Translations under genes and position numbers: made by a program
Part shown: positions 16,215 through 25,069 of the stretch, piece after piece
How positions within the stretch are numbered: position 1 is the stretch's first letter
Layout: each line of letters starts with the position of its first letter
The notes under the pieces: model-generated
Told to the model about the DNA's origin: nothing
What the model saw: only the letters and a program-made list of their open reading frames with translations
Database searches by the model: none
Assembly: GCF_026738875.1 (NCBI RefSeq)
Contig: NZ_JAPQFJ010000001.1
Coordinates: forward strand, 124,001 to 188,000
From: Clostridium brassicae
GTDB taxonomy: Bacteria > Bacillota > Clostridia > Clostridiales > Clostridiaceae
Length of the DNA: 64,000 bases
Direction of reading: 5' to 3'

Positions 16215-17600
16215 ATGGAGAATGCAGTAGTTGGAAACCAAATGATACTAGGACTTTTGGTAGGTATTGTAATACTTGTATTTTTAATATTAAAAACTAA
16301 AATTCACACATTTCCAGCGCTCATAATTTCGGCTTCTATCACTGGTTTGGTAGGTGGTATGCCAACAAATAAAATAATTGATTCTATATCAAAAGGGTTT
16401 GGTGGAACTTTAGGTAGTATAGGGATAATCATAGGATTTGGAGTAATGATGGGACAGATTTTTGAAGTGTCTGGCGCAGCGGAGAAAATGGCTCAAACAT
16501 TTATAAAAGTTTTAGGAAAAAAACATGAAGAGTTAGCCCTGGCTATAACAGGATTTATAGTATCAATACCAATATTTTGTGATTCAGGATTTATAATTTT
16601 ATCACCTCTTGCAAAAGCCATTTCAAGGAAAACAAAGAAATCTGTAGTTTCTCTTGGGGTAGCATTAGGGCTTGGACTTGTAATAACTCATAGCTTAGTA
16701 CCTCCAACACCAGGTCCTGTAGGTGTTGCAGGGATATTCGGGGTAAGTGTAGGAACATTTATTTTATGGGGAATTGTTCTAGCTATACCTATGCTCATAG
16801 CAGGTATGACTTATGGTAAATACGTTGGAAAGAAGATTTATCAAATTCCTGGAGAAAAAGAAGATGAATGGCTTCGTCCAGAATATCAAGAGCCTGTTTA
16901 TGATTTTAAAGAAGAAAATGATAATAAGAATCTACCTTCTACTTTCGCTGCATTTGCGCCTATATTGATTCCTATAATATTGATACTTGGAAGTACTATA
17001 GTAGATACATTACTTAAACAGAAAACGATAAGTGTTAGCGGATTTACCAATGTAGTTCAATTTTTAGGTGCACCAATAATTGCTGTAGGAATAGGGCTAA
17101 TAATTTCAATATATGGATTAGCTAATAAATTAGATAGAAAAACAGTTATAGAGGAAATGGAAAAAGGTGTTAAATCAGCAGGTATTATAATATTAGTTAC
17201 TGGTGGTGGTGCTTTAGGAATGGTACTTCGTGACAGTGGTACAGGCAATTATATAGCTAAGGTGATTGCTGATTCAAATATGCCAGCTATATTAATTCCC
17301 TTTATAATAGCATCATTAGTACGTTTGATACAAGGAAGTGGTACTGTTTCCATGATTACAGCCGCTTCTATAACAGCTCCAATAATGCCTTCATTAAATG
17401 TTAATCCAACATTGGCAGCACTTGGAGCATGTATGGGATCATTACTGTTTTCATATTTTAATGATAGTTATTTTTGGGTAGTTAATCGTTCACTTGGTAT
17501 AAAAGATGCTAAAGAACAAATAAAGATTTGGTCCGTTACTACAACTATAGCTTGGGCAGTAGGATTAGTAGAACTTATAATATTAAGTTTTATAATGTAA
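16215..17600 (+). CDS. GntP-family sugar-acid permease
   Basis: 461 residues from the ATG at 16215, chosen because GAGGAGG lies just before it; an in-frame upstream start at 16185 precedes that site. It is a polytopic membrane protein (12 or more hydrophobic segments) with GntP marks 'IPIFCDSGFIILSPLAKAIS', 'SLVPPTPGPVGVAGIFGV', 'VTGGGALGMVLRDSG' and 'IQGSGTVSMITAASI'. GntP transporters import gluconate-like acids with protons. Being behind dtnK-pdxA2, it probably carries a tetronate such as D-threonate or D-erythronate. The 399-base gap suggests an additional promoter. Confidence 0.9.
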   Translation: MENAVVGNQMILGLLVGIVILVFLILKTKIHTFPALIISASITGLVGGMPTNKIIDSISKGFGGTLGSIGIIIGFGVMMGQIFEVSGAAEKMAQTFIKVLGKKHEELALAITGFIVSIPIFCDSGFIILSPLAKAISRKTKKSVVSLGVALGLGLVITHSLVPPTPGPVGVAGIFGVSVGTFILWGIVLAIPMLIAGMTYGKYVGKKIYQIPGEKEDEWLRPEYQEPVYDFKEENDNKNLPSTFAAFAPILIPIILILGSTIVDTLLKQKTISVSGFTNVVQFLGAPIIAVGIGLIISIYGLANKLDRKTVIEEMEKGVKSAGIIILVTGGGALGMVLRDSGTGNYIAKVIADSNMPAILIPFIIASLVRLIQGSGTVSMITAASITAPIMPSLNVNPTLAALGACMGSLLFSYFNDSYFWVVNRSLGIKDAKEQIKIWSVTTTIAWAVGLVELIILSFIM

Positions 17601-17851
17601 ATTAAAGATAAATGTGTATATAAATTTTGATGTTTGTTAAAAGGCATTATCTAAAATAGCTTATTTTGTGGTTAAAAAGTGTCGAAAAATAGAGTTACAA
17701 ATTAATTGAATATTGTGTATATATGTGGTAAACTGAATAAAGATAAGGTGCGCTTAAGGTATCATTCCAGGCCATAATAATCAAAGCTTTTATGAAATTT
17801 TGATATTAAGAGCAGCAAATAAAATTAAAAAGGAAGAGGAGTTAGTTTATA

Positions 17852-18019
17852 ATGGCAGACAAAGTAATTGTATGTAAAGATTGTGGAAATGAGTTTGTAT
17901 TTTCAGAAGGAGAACAGGCTTTTTACAAAGAAAAAGGGTTTGAGAATGATCCTGTAAGATGCCCAGAGTGCAGAAAAAAGAAAAAGATGCAAAAAAGAAA
18001 TTCAGGACCTAGAAGATAA
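17852..18019 (+). CDS. Small zinc-ribbon protein
   Basis: 55 residues: 'MADKVIVCKDCGNEFVFS' then 'GEQAFYKEKGFENDPVRCPE' and a basic tail. The two CxxC pairs ('CKDC', 'CPEC') spaced about 30 apart make a zinc ribbon of the kind annotated as a zinc-ribbon domain protein in many Firmicutes. The very basic end (RKKKKMQKRNSGPRR) suggests nucleic-acid or ribosome contact. AGGAAGAGGAG precedes the ATG. It has a ~100-base leader of unusual, more GC-rich composition (17740-17800) that I do not recognise. Function unknown. Confidence 0.85.
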   Translation: MADKVIVCKDCGNEFVFSEGEQAFYKEKGFENDPVRCPECRKKKKMQKRNSGPRR

Positions 18020-18035
18020 TATTTATATAATGTAA

Positions 18036-18068
18036 AAGGATGACTGTTGATTACAACAGTCATTTTTA
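18036..18068. terminator. Terminator between the zinc-ribbon and HxlR genes
   Basis: ATGACTGTTG (18040-18049) pairs with CAACAGTCAT (18054-18063), with a T-run on the plus side and an A-run giving T's on the minus side. It is likely to serve both convergent genes. Confidence 0.8.
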
Positions 18069-18081
18069 AATTTGTGATATT

Positions 18082-18465
18082 TTATACTTCACAAGTCATT
18101 ATTTTTTGAATAATGTCTTCAGGGATGTCTAAATCTAGATCAAAATGTTTTGAATAATTAATTCCCCACTGATAAATGCTGTAAAGAACAGGTACAATAC
18201 TTTGTCCATATTCAGTAAGACTATATTCTACTTTTGGAGGAACTTGAGGAAATACTTTTCTATTTATAAGACCATCTTCTTCTAATTCCCTAAGTTGTTG
18301 AGTTAACATTTTTTGAGTTATGCCATGAAGCCTTCTTTTTAATTGGCTAAATCTAAGAGTTTTATTTCTTAAATGCCATAGTATAACACTTTTCCATTTA
18401 CCACCAATCACATCCATTGTGAGCTCCATACCACATAGGTAAGTTTTATCTTTAACTTTTGACAT
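18082..18465 (-). CDS. HxlR-family transcriptional regulator
   Basis: 127 residues. The HxlR winged-helix signature is complete: 'CGMELTMDVIGGKWKSVILW', 'LRFSQLKRRLHGITQKMLTQ', 'QLRELEEDGLINRKVFPQVP' and 'PPKVEYSLTEYGQSI'. HxlR proteins sense redox-active or electrophilic compounds, often through an N-terminal cysteine; here Cys11 in 'YLCGME' is at that position. The regulated gene is usually adjacent and divergent. The divergent neighbour is the PAS-GGDEF-EAL gene 412 bases away, which is not a typical target. An AGGGGG-type site precedes the ATG. Confidence 0.9.
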   Translation of the reverse strand: MSKVKDKTYLCGMELTMDVIGGKWKSVILWHLRNKTLRFSQLKRRLHGITQKMLTQQLRELEEDGLINRKVFPQVPPKVEYSLTEYGQSIVPVLYSIYQWGINYSKHFDLDLDIPEDIIQKIMTCEV

Positions 18466-18877
18466 GTATCCCCCTCATCTCTATTAGTATATTTTTTGAC
18501 TGTATATACTTTAAAAATATATATAGTCTAAATAATTTATAAGGACATTTATTATTATACCATAAAATGTAACAGTGTAAAATCTATATTTATACTTGAA
18601 AAATAAGGTTGATTTTAGAAAATAATCTCATTTTAAGATAAAAATATAATATGCATTTGAATAAAATTAATATTAATAAATGAAATTCATGCAAAAATAT
18701 GTTAAAATAAGAAAAAATGCCATATACTTCATTAAAAAATAGTGTAAAATGTTAAAAGCTATCAATAAAAGTATTTGAAAATAATAATTTCTAGTATTAT
18801 AATTATGTTAAGTATGGTGGTTATTTTTACTTAAAATTAGTTTAATTTAAAGCTTGTGCCCAAGGTAGGTGATATAT

Positions 18878-21055
18878 TTGAATAACTTCAACGACATGGA
18901 AAAGAACTCACTTTTTATTAAAAATATACCTGGATTAGTTTTTATTAAAGACAAAAACATGAAGACAGTTTTTTTAAGTAAGAAATATGAGAAAATATTA
19001 AACAAGCCATTACATGAAATTTTATGCAAAAAGAATGATGAAATATGGTTAAAGGACACAGTAAATCATATAACACAGAGTGATTTAGAAGCATTTGAAT
19101 TAAATAAAGGACAGTACATATTAACAGAAGAGACTATAGAAGTTAATGGTGAGAATAACACTTATATGATTGTAAAATTTCCTATTCCAGATGAAAAGAA
19201 TGAAATTTCTTTAATAGGTGGAGTTAGTATAAATGTTACAACATTAAAGGAAAAAGAAAAAAGGCTAGAGGAAGAGTATATTGAACTTTCAGCTGTATAT
19301 GAAGAATTGACAGCAACAGAGGAAGAACTTAGAATCCAGTATAATGAATTACAGGAAAAGGAAGAACTTCTTAGAAAAAGTGAAGAAAGATATCAGTTAG
19401 CCTTATTAGCAGCAAAAGATGGAATATATGATTTTGATATAAAAAATAATAAGATGTTTTATTCAAATAGCTGGAAAAATATGCTGGGATATCAAGATGA
19501 GGATATAGAAGATTCATATGATGTATGGGAAAGTTTAATACATCCATTAGATAAACAAAGAGTTGTAGAAGAAATGAACAAGTATCTTAATAAGGAAATA
19601 AATAGTTATAATATAGAATATAGATTTAAAAATAAAGATGGATCATATATTTGGGTACAAGATAGAGCTACTGCTGTTTGGGACGGTGAAGGTAATCCTT
19701 CTCGTGTAACGGGAGCACATATTAATATAGATGAAAGAATAAAAAAAGAAAAAATTATTTTTAATATGGCCTATTATGATGGTTTAACAGGATTACCTAA
19801 TAGAAGATTTTTTAAAGAAAAATTGAAAGAAATTTTAAAAGAAGATAATAAAGGTATAGTTTTATTTTTAGATTTGGATAATTTCAAAAATATAAATGAT
19901 ACTCTAGGACATGATGTAGGGGACGAATTATTAAAGGTTATAGCTTGTAAATTAAAAGAAGTTTTGGGAAAAGATGATATTTTAGCAAGGTTTGGTGGAG
20001 ATGAATTTTTAATACTTCAACCTAATATTTATAAAAGAGAAGAAGCTATAAAAAGTGTAAATAAGATATTAGATATATTTAAAGATTTATGGCAAGTAAG
20101 AGAGCATAAAATTTACATAACTTCAAGTATAGGAATAACTCACTACCCTCATGATAGCTCTGATTTAAATATAATATTAAGAAATGTAGATACAGCTGCA
20201 TATGATGCAAAATCTTCTGGAAAAAATAGATATGAGTTTTTTGAAAAATCTATGTATGATGAAATGCTAAGGAAAACCAAAATAGAAAAAGCACTAAGAG
20301 AGGCTATAGATAATAATGAATTAGAATTATATTATCAACCTCAAGTTGAAGTTAAAACTGGAAAGATCGTTAGTCTTGAGGCACTTATAAGATGGAAGCA
20401 TCCTGAAATGGGATTAGTTTCGCCAATGGAATTTATACCTATAGCGGAAGAAACTGGATTTATTGTTGATATAGGAGAATGGGTACTTAGAACTGCATGT
20501 AAGCAAAATAAAGAATGGAAAGATAAAGGCTATAAGTATGATACTGTAGCAGTTAATGTTTCCTCAATACAATTAAGGCAAAGAGGATTTGTAGATTTGG
20601 TTAAAAATATTTTAGAAGAAACTAAATTAGAACCTCAATTTTTAGAATTAGAAATAACAGAAAGTGTTCTTATGGAGTCATTACAAAAGAGTATAAAAAT
20701 TCTTGATGAACTAAGAACAATTGGAGTAAAAACTGCTTTAGATGATTTTGGAACAGGATATTCTTCACTAAACTATTTAATGAAGATACCAATAGATACT
20801 GTAAAGATAGATAAGACTTTTATAGATAATATTTGTGTAAATTATACTCAAAAATCTGTAATAGAGGGCATTATTTTAATTGCTCATGAGATGAAATTGG
20901 ATGTTGTTGCTGAAGGGGTTGAAGTTGAAGATCAACTAAAAATATTAGCTAATAAAAAATGTGATAAGATACAGGGATATTTTTTTAGTAAACCATATGA
21001 AGCAAATAATGTAGAGAAAAATTTAAAAAAAGGTTTTTTTTCAGTAAGTGTTTAA
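18878..21055 (+). CDS. PAS-PAS-GGDEF-EAL c-di-GMP signalling protein
   Basis: 725 residues from a TTG at 18878, preferred because AGGTGAT (18867-18873) is correctly spaced before it. Domains in order: PAS ('IPGLVFIKDKNMKTVFLSKK', ~15-120), coiled coil (~125-165), PAS_3 ('AKDGIYDFDIKNNKMFYSN' with 'FKNKDGSYIWVQDRATAVW', ~170-285), GGDEF ('RFGGDEFLIL', ~300-460, intact), EAL ('SLEALIRWKHPEMG', 'EITESVLM', 'DDFGTGYSSLNYL', ~470-720, intact). It may make or degrade c-di-GMP, gated by a cytoplasmic PAS-bound signal; no membrane segment. A hairpin overlaps the stop codon. Confidence 0.93.
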   Translation: MNNFNDMEKNSLFIKNIPGLVFIKDKNMKTVFLSKKYEKILNKPLHEILCKKNDEIWLKDTVNHITQSDLEAFELNKGQYILTEETIEVNGENNTYMIVKFPIPDEKNEISLIGGVSINVTTLKEKEKRLEEEYIELSAVYEELTATEEELRIQYNELQEKEELLRKSEERYQLALLAAKDGIYDFDIKNNKMFYSNSWKNMLGYQDEDIEDSYDVWESLIHPLDKQRVVEEMNKYLNKEINSYNIEYRFKNKDGSYIWVQDRATAVWDGEGNPSRVTGAHINIDERIKKEKIIFNMAYYDGLTGLPNRRFFKEKLKEILKEDNKGIVLFLDLDNFKNINDTLGHDVGDELLKVIACKLKEVLGKDDILARFGGDEFLILQPNIYKREEAIKSVNKILDIFKDLWQVREHKIYITSSIGITHYPHDSSDLNIILRNVDTAAYDAKSSGKNRYEFFEKSMYDEMLRKTKIEKALREAIDNNELELYYQPQVEVKTGKIVSLEALIRWKHPEMGLVSPMEFIPIAEETGFIVDIGEWVLRTACKQNKEWKDKGYKYDTVAVNVSSIQLRQRGFVDLVKNILEETKLEPQFLELEITESVLMESLQKSIKILDELRTIGVKTALDDFGTGYSSLNYLMKIPIDTVKIDKTFIDNICVNYTQKSVIEGIILIAHEMKLDVVAEGVEVEDQLKILANKKCDKIQGYFFSKPYEANNVEKNLKKGFFSVSV

Positions 21056-21071
21056 CTTACTGTTTTTTTTT
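21042..21071 (+). terminator. Terminator overlapping the GGDEF-EAL stop codon
   Basis: CAGTAAGT (21042-21049) pairs with ACTTACTG (21055-21062), followed by a run of nine T's. The stop codon is in the loop. Confidence 0.85.
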
Positions 21072-21267
21072 ACATATGTATTTAAAAAAGCTATTTACCA
21101 CTAAAGTTTAGGAACTTTAGAATTTACTTAATATAATAATAAGTAGTGAAAAAAAATAGTTATTCCTTTATAATATAAGGGTAAGAGAAAATTTTTCGAA
21201 GATTATGAATTAATTGTGAAAAGGTTCTTTACACTAGATAAATTAAATAACTAGGAGAGGTAAAACA

Positions 21268-23004
21268 ATGAATTATATGAACTTTTCTAAGGCTAGTTGT
21301 AAAAATTGCTATAAGTGTTTAAGATCATGCCCAGTTAAGGCAATTAGATTTAAAAATCAACAAGCAAAGATAGTTGAAGAACGCTGTATTGGATGTGGGC
21401 ATTGTTTAGAAGTATGTCCTCAAAATGCTAGAGACATATTAAGTGATTTAGAAAGAGTACAACAATTAATAACTAGAGGTGAAAAGGTTATCGCAAGCAT
21501 AGCACCTTCTTTTCCTGCCTATTTTAATCTTGAAGAAGGTAAGGTAGTTTCTGCTTTAAGAAAGTTAGGTTTTTCTATTGTAGAAGAAACTGCCATGGGA
21601 GCAGAAGTTGTATCACAAGCTTATGAAGATTATATAAAGAATAATAAACTCGAAAATTATATAACTACCTGCTGTCCTTCTGCTAACTATTTAATAGAAA
21701 AATATTTTCCGAGATTAGTTCCTTATATGATACCAGTAGTATCACCTATGCTTACACATGGACAGATCCTAAAAAAGGCTTATGGTAAGGAGGCATTTGT
21801 AGTATTTATAGGACCTTGTGCTGCAAAAAAAATTGAAGCAGAAGGTTTAGATGATAATAAATTTATAGATGCAGTTTTAACTTTCGAGGAAATAAATAGA
21901 TGGATTTTAGATTGTAAATTAGATTTAGATTCACTTAATGAAGAGGACTTTGATAAGTTGGCATGTAGAAGAGGGGAGAGTTATCCTTTAGGTGGAGGGA
22001 TTATTAGTGGAATTAAAAAAACTCTAGAAAAGAATAATCTCCAACCTATTTCTATAAGCGGAACAGAGGATTGTATAAATGTTCTAAAAAGTATGGAAAG
22101 AGAAAGTTTGAAATCGGTATTTTTAGAAATAAGTGTTTGTAAGGGTAGCTGTGTTGGAGGCCCAAATATGATAAACAACAATGATGATTATTATGAAAAA
22201 TTATCAAGAGTAAAAAATTATATTAAAAGAAGAGAAGATATGATAAGTACACAAGATAAGGTGAAATGTAGTGAAGTTACAATAGATAATCTAAATATGC
22301 ATAGAACTTTTCAAGATAAGAGCTTAAAAATAGAAGAGCCGAGTAAAGAAGAGATACAAAGAGTATTAAAAGAAATGGGAAAATTTGAAGATAAAGATGA
22401 ATTGAATTGTGGAGTATGTGGATACAATACTTGTAAAGAAAAGGCAAAGGCTATTTGTGAAGGCATGGCAGAGACTGATATGTGTCTACATTTTATGAGA
22501 AATAAAGCAGAAAGTTTAAGTAATGTAATTTTTGAGAACACTCCTAATATTGTTATGTTGCTAGATGGGGATTTAAATATAAAGGAAATAAATCCTGCTG
22601 CTCAAGAAGTATTTATGGTAAATGATGAAAAAATAAAAGGTAAGCCAATCTCTATGCTGATTAATGATGAGGATTTTAGAACTGTTAAAGAAACAGGTAA
22701 GAGTATAATTGGAAAAAGAGCAGATTATCCACAATATAACGCTATATTAATCCAGAATATTGTGTATCTTAAAAAACAGAATTTGGTTTTAGCTTCTATG
22801 ATAAATATTATGGAAGAAGAGAAAAACAAAATAGAGTTACTAAGAGTCAAAGAAAACACATTAAATGTTGCTCAAGAAGTAATTGATAAACAGATGAGAG
22901 TAGCTCAAGAAATAGCAGGACTTCTTGGAGAGACTACTGCTGAGACAAAAGTTATATTAAATAAGCTAAGGAAGGTTATTTCTGGTGATGATAAATATTA
23001 TTAG
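21268..23004 (+). CDS. Sensory-type [FeFe] hydrogenase with PAS domain, copy 1
   Basis: 578 residues. Two [4Fe-4S] ferredoxin motifs (Cys11/14/17/21 and 40/43/46/50), then an H-cluster domain with 'TTCCPSANY' (Cys135-Cys136), 'GPCAAKKIEAEG' and 'VCKGSCVGGPNM', giving all four H-cluster cysteines. Next comes a CxxCGxxxC cluster motif ('CGVCGYNTCKEKAKAICEGM'), a PAS domain (~425-530) and a C-terminal helix. This is the HydS-like, group C architecture; homologues are thought to sense H2 or redox state rather than turn over fast. It clusters with a [2Fe-2S] protein, a paralogue and a SpoIIE-type phosphatase, all facing hydCBA. AGGAGAGG precedes the ATG. Confidence 0.9.
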   Translation: MNYMNFSKASCKNCYKCLRSCPVKAIRFKNQQAKIVEERCIGCGHCLEVCPQNARDILSDLERVQQLITRGEKVIASIAPSFPAYFNLEEGKVVSALRKLGFSIVEETAMGAEVVSQAYEDYIKNNKLENYITTCCPSANYLIEKYFPRLVPYMIPVVSPMLTHGQILKKAYGKEAFVVFIGPCAAKKIEAEGLDDNKFIDAVLTFEEINRWILDCKLDLDSLNEEDFDKLACRRGESYPLGGGIISGIKKTLEKNNLQPISISGTEDCINVLKSMERESLKSVFLEISVCKGSCVGGPNMINNNDDYYEKLSRVKNYIKRREDMISTQDKVKCSEVTIDNLNMHRTFQDKSLKIEEPSKEEIQRVLKEMGKFEDKDELNCGVCGYNTCKEKAKAICEGMAETDMCLHFMRNKAESLSNVIFENTPNIVMLLDGDLNIKEINPAAQEVFMVNDEKIKGKPISMLINDEDFRTVKETGKSIIGKRADYPQYNAILIQNIVYLKKQNLVLASMINIMEEEKNKIELLRVKENTLNVAQEVIDKQMRVAQEIAGLLGETTAETKVILNKLRKVISGDDKYY

Positions 23005-23043
23005 AAAAAATAAAAGTTGTTAGGATAGAAGGGTGATTTGGAT

Positions 23044-23292
23044 ATGGAAATTACGGTTTGTGTTGGAAGTACATGTTATCTTAAAGGGTCTTATAATATA
23101 ATCAATAGATTAACTGAACTTATAAAAGAAAATAATCTTGAGGATAAGGTGGTTATCAAAGGCGCTTGTTGCCTTGGTAACTGCTGTAGACCAGTATCCA
23201 TTAAAATAGATGATGGTCCTGTTCTTTCTGTTGATGAAAGTAGCTTAGAAAAATTTTTTAAAGAACAAGTGATTGATAAGTTAAATAAATGA
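23044..23292 (+). CDS. Small thioredoxin-like [2Fe-2S] ferredoxin
   Basis: 82 residues from the ATG at 23044; GGGTGAT at 23031-23037 is well spaced for it and too close for the TTG at 23038. It resembles the C-terminal half of NuoE/HydC: 'VCVGSTCYLKGSYNIINRL' supplies two cysteines and 'IKGACCLGNCCRPVSIKID' the other two of a [2Fe-2S] site (extra cysteines flank it). It lies between the two hydrogenase-like genes (39- and 46-base gaps). It could carry electrons to the sensory hydrogenases. Equivalent small [2Fe-2S] genes are known next to hydS in other anaerobes. Confidence 0.87.
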   Translation: MEITVCVGSTCYLKGSYNIINRLTELIKENNLEDKVVIKGACCLGNCCRPVSIKIDDGPVLSVDESSLEKFFKEQVIDKLNK

Positions 23293-23338
23293 CACAAAAT
23301 GTAGGGAATTTAATTAGCAACTTAGGAGGAAATGGTAA

Positions 23339-25069
23339 ATGAATTATATAAATTTTTCAAAAGCTAGGTGTAAAAATTGTTATAAATGTCTACGTGCCTG
23401 TTTAGTAAAAGCCATAAAATTTAAAAATGGACAAGCTGAAATCGTTCAAGAAAGATGTATAGCTTGTGGTCATTGTCTTGAAATATGTCCTCAAAATGCT
23501 ACAAGAGTTGTGAGTGATTTAGATAAGGTTAAAGAAGCTATTGAAGGTAATAAAAAGGTTATTGCTAGTATAACTCCATCTTTTGCAGGTTATTTTAATG
23601 TAGATGAAGGAAAGTTAATAGCGGCTTTAAGAAAATTAGGTTTTTCTTTTGTAGAAGAAAATGATATGGGAATTGATGTTTTAGGTGATTATTATAAAAA
23701 TTATTTAGATAATAGTAATCTTGAAAACTATATAACTACATTTTGTCCATCTGCAAACTATTTGATACAAAAATATTATCCTGAACTTATAAAATATATG
23801 ATTCCTGTGGTGTCACCCATGATTGCTCAAGCGAAAATCCTTAGAAAAGTATATGGGGAAGATAGTTTTATAGTATTTATAGATCCATGCATTGCTAAGA
23901 AGATAGAAATTAGTGAATTTGAAGAAAAAACTATAGATTCAGTGCTCAATTTCAATGAAATTAATAAGTGGATATATAGTTCAGAAATAAAATTAGATAG
24001 GTTACAAGAAGAAGAATTCGATGGAAATATATCTAAGGGAAGAAAAAGTTTTTTATTGGCTGGTGAAATAGTTAATTCTATTAAGGAAACTACAGATAAG
24101 AATATGTTATATCCTGCTATTGTAAGTGGAACTCAGGATTGTATAGATATGTTGGATAGTATTAAAATGGGGACTGTAAAAGGTGTTTTTGCAGAGTTAA
24201 GTATTTGTAGGGGTGGCTGTATAGGCGGACATAATATGATGAAGAATAAAAAACAGTATTATAAAAGACTTCAAAAAACTAAAGAATATATCTATAAGAA
24301 AGAATTAAAACAAAATAAAGTAGATAATTATGAAGAAAACGTATTAGATGGTATATCTTTCGAAAGAAAGTTCAATAAAATGGAATTTCATAGACCAACT
24401 CCATCAAAAGAAGATTTAGATAAGATAATGAAACAGATGGGGAAGGTTGCCAAAGAAGATAAACTTAATTGTGGAGTCTGTGGATATGATACTTGTATAG
24501 AGAAGGCTAAAGCTGTTTTTGAAGGGATGGCTGAAACGGATATGTGTCTTCATTTTATGAGGAGTAAAGCAGAAAGTTTGAGCAATGTAGTTATTGAAAA
24601 TACAGCTAATGGCATAATTATGGTAGATGAGGACATCAATATAATAGAAATTAATCCAGCTGCTCAGCAAGTATTCTGTGTTCAACCTCAAAATATTTTA
24701 GGGAAGCCTCTTAGTTTATTAATAGATGATACTGATTTTGTAAGGGTAAGAGATACCGCAGAGAGTATTATAGGAAAAAAGGTTTGTTATCCTCAATATA
24801 ATGCTGCATTTATGATTAACATAATGTATTTGCATAAAGAGAATTTAATATTGGCAGCTTTGACTGATATAATGGATGAGGAAAAGAATAAAAAAGAATT
24901 AAATAGAGTGAAAAAGAACACTTTAAATGCTGCTCAAGATGTTATAGAAAGACAGATGAGAGTAGCACAAGAAATTGCGGGTGTGCTTGGCGAAACTACA
25001 GCTGAGACAAAGGTAATTTTAAATAAACTAAGAAGGATTGTAGAAGGAGAGGAGGGGGAGATTGATTGA
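23339..25069 (+). CDS. Sensory-type [FeFe] hydrogenase-like protein with PAS domain, copy 2 (proton-relay Cys replaced by Phe)
   Basis: 576 residues, collinear with the gene at 21268. The ferredoxin cysteines are kept (first motif ends 'CLRACLV', without the usual proline). The H-cluster motifs read 'TTFCPSANY', 'DPCIAKKIEISE' and 'ICRGGCIGGHNM'. The four cluster ligands remain, but the residue matching the catalytic proton-relay cysteine (CpI Cys299) is Phe135. The CxxCGxxxC motif, PAS and C-terminal helix 'QMRVAQEIAGVLGETTAETK' follow. It is probably non-catalytic or very slow, i.e. a specialised sensor. The stop TGA overlaps the TTG start of the phosphatase. Confidence 0.9.
   Translation: MNYINFSKARCKNCYKCLRACLVKAIKFKNGQAEIVQERCIACGHCLEICPQNATRVVSDLDKVKEAIEGNKKVIASITPSFAGYFNVDEGKLIAALRKLGFSFVEENDMGIDVLGDYYKNYLDNSNLENYITTFCPSANYLIQKYYPELIKYMIPVVSPMIAQAKILRKVYGEDSFIVFIDPCIAKKIEISEFEEKTIDSVLNFNEINKWIYSSEIKLDRLQEEEFDGNISKGRKSFLLAGEIVNSIKETTDKNMLYPAIVSGTQDCIDMLDSIKMGTVKGVFAELSICRGGCIGGHNMMKNKKQYYKRLQKTKEYIYKKELKQNKVDNYEENVLDGISFERKFNKMEFHRPTPSKEDLDKIMKQMGKVAKEDKLNCGVCGYDTCIEKAKAVFEGMAETDMCLHFMRSKAESLSNVVIENTANGIIMVDEDINIIEINPAAQQVFCVQPQNILGKPLSLLIDDTDFVRVRDTAESIIGKKVCYPQYNAAFMINIMYLHKENLILAALTDIMDEEKNKKELNRVKKNTLNAAQDVIERQMRVAQEIAGVLGETTAETKVILNKLRRIVEGEEGEID

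Noticed and set aside
18499-18535. HxlR operator in the TATATACT/ATATATAGT region upstream of the HxlR gene
   Set aside because: Simple A/T alternation is common here and the dyad is imperfect; not strong enough to list as a site.
21268-25069. Annotating the two tandem hydrogenase-like proteins as catalytic hydrogenases
   Set aside because: The PAS domain, the modified H-cluster motifs (GPC/DPC in place of MPC) and the linked phosphatase fit the sensory group better.
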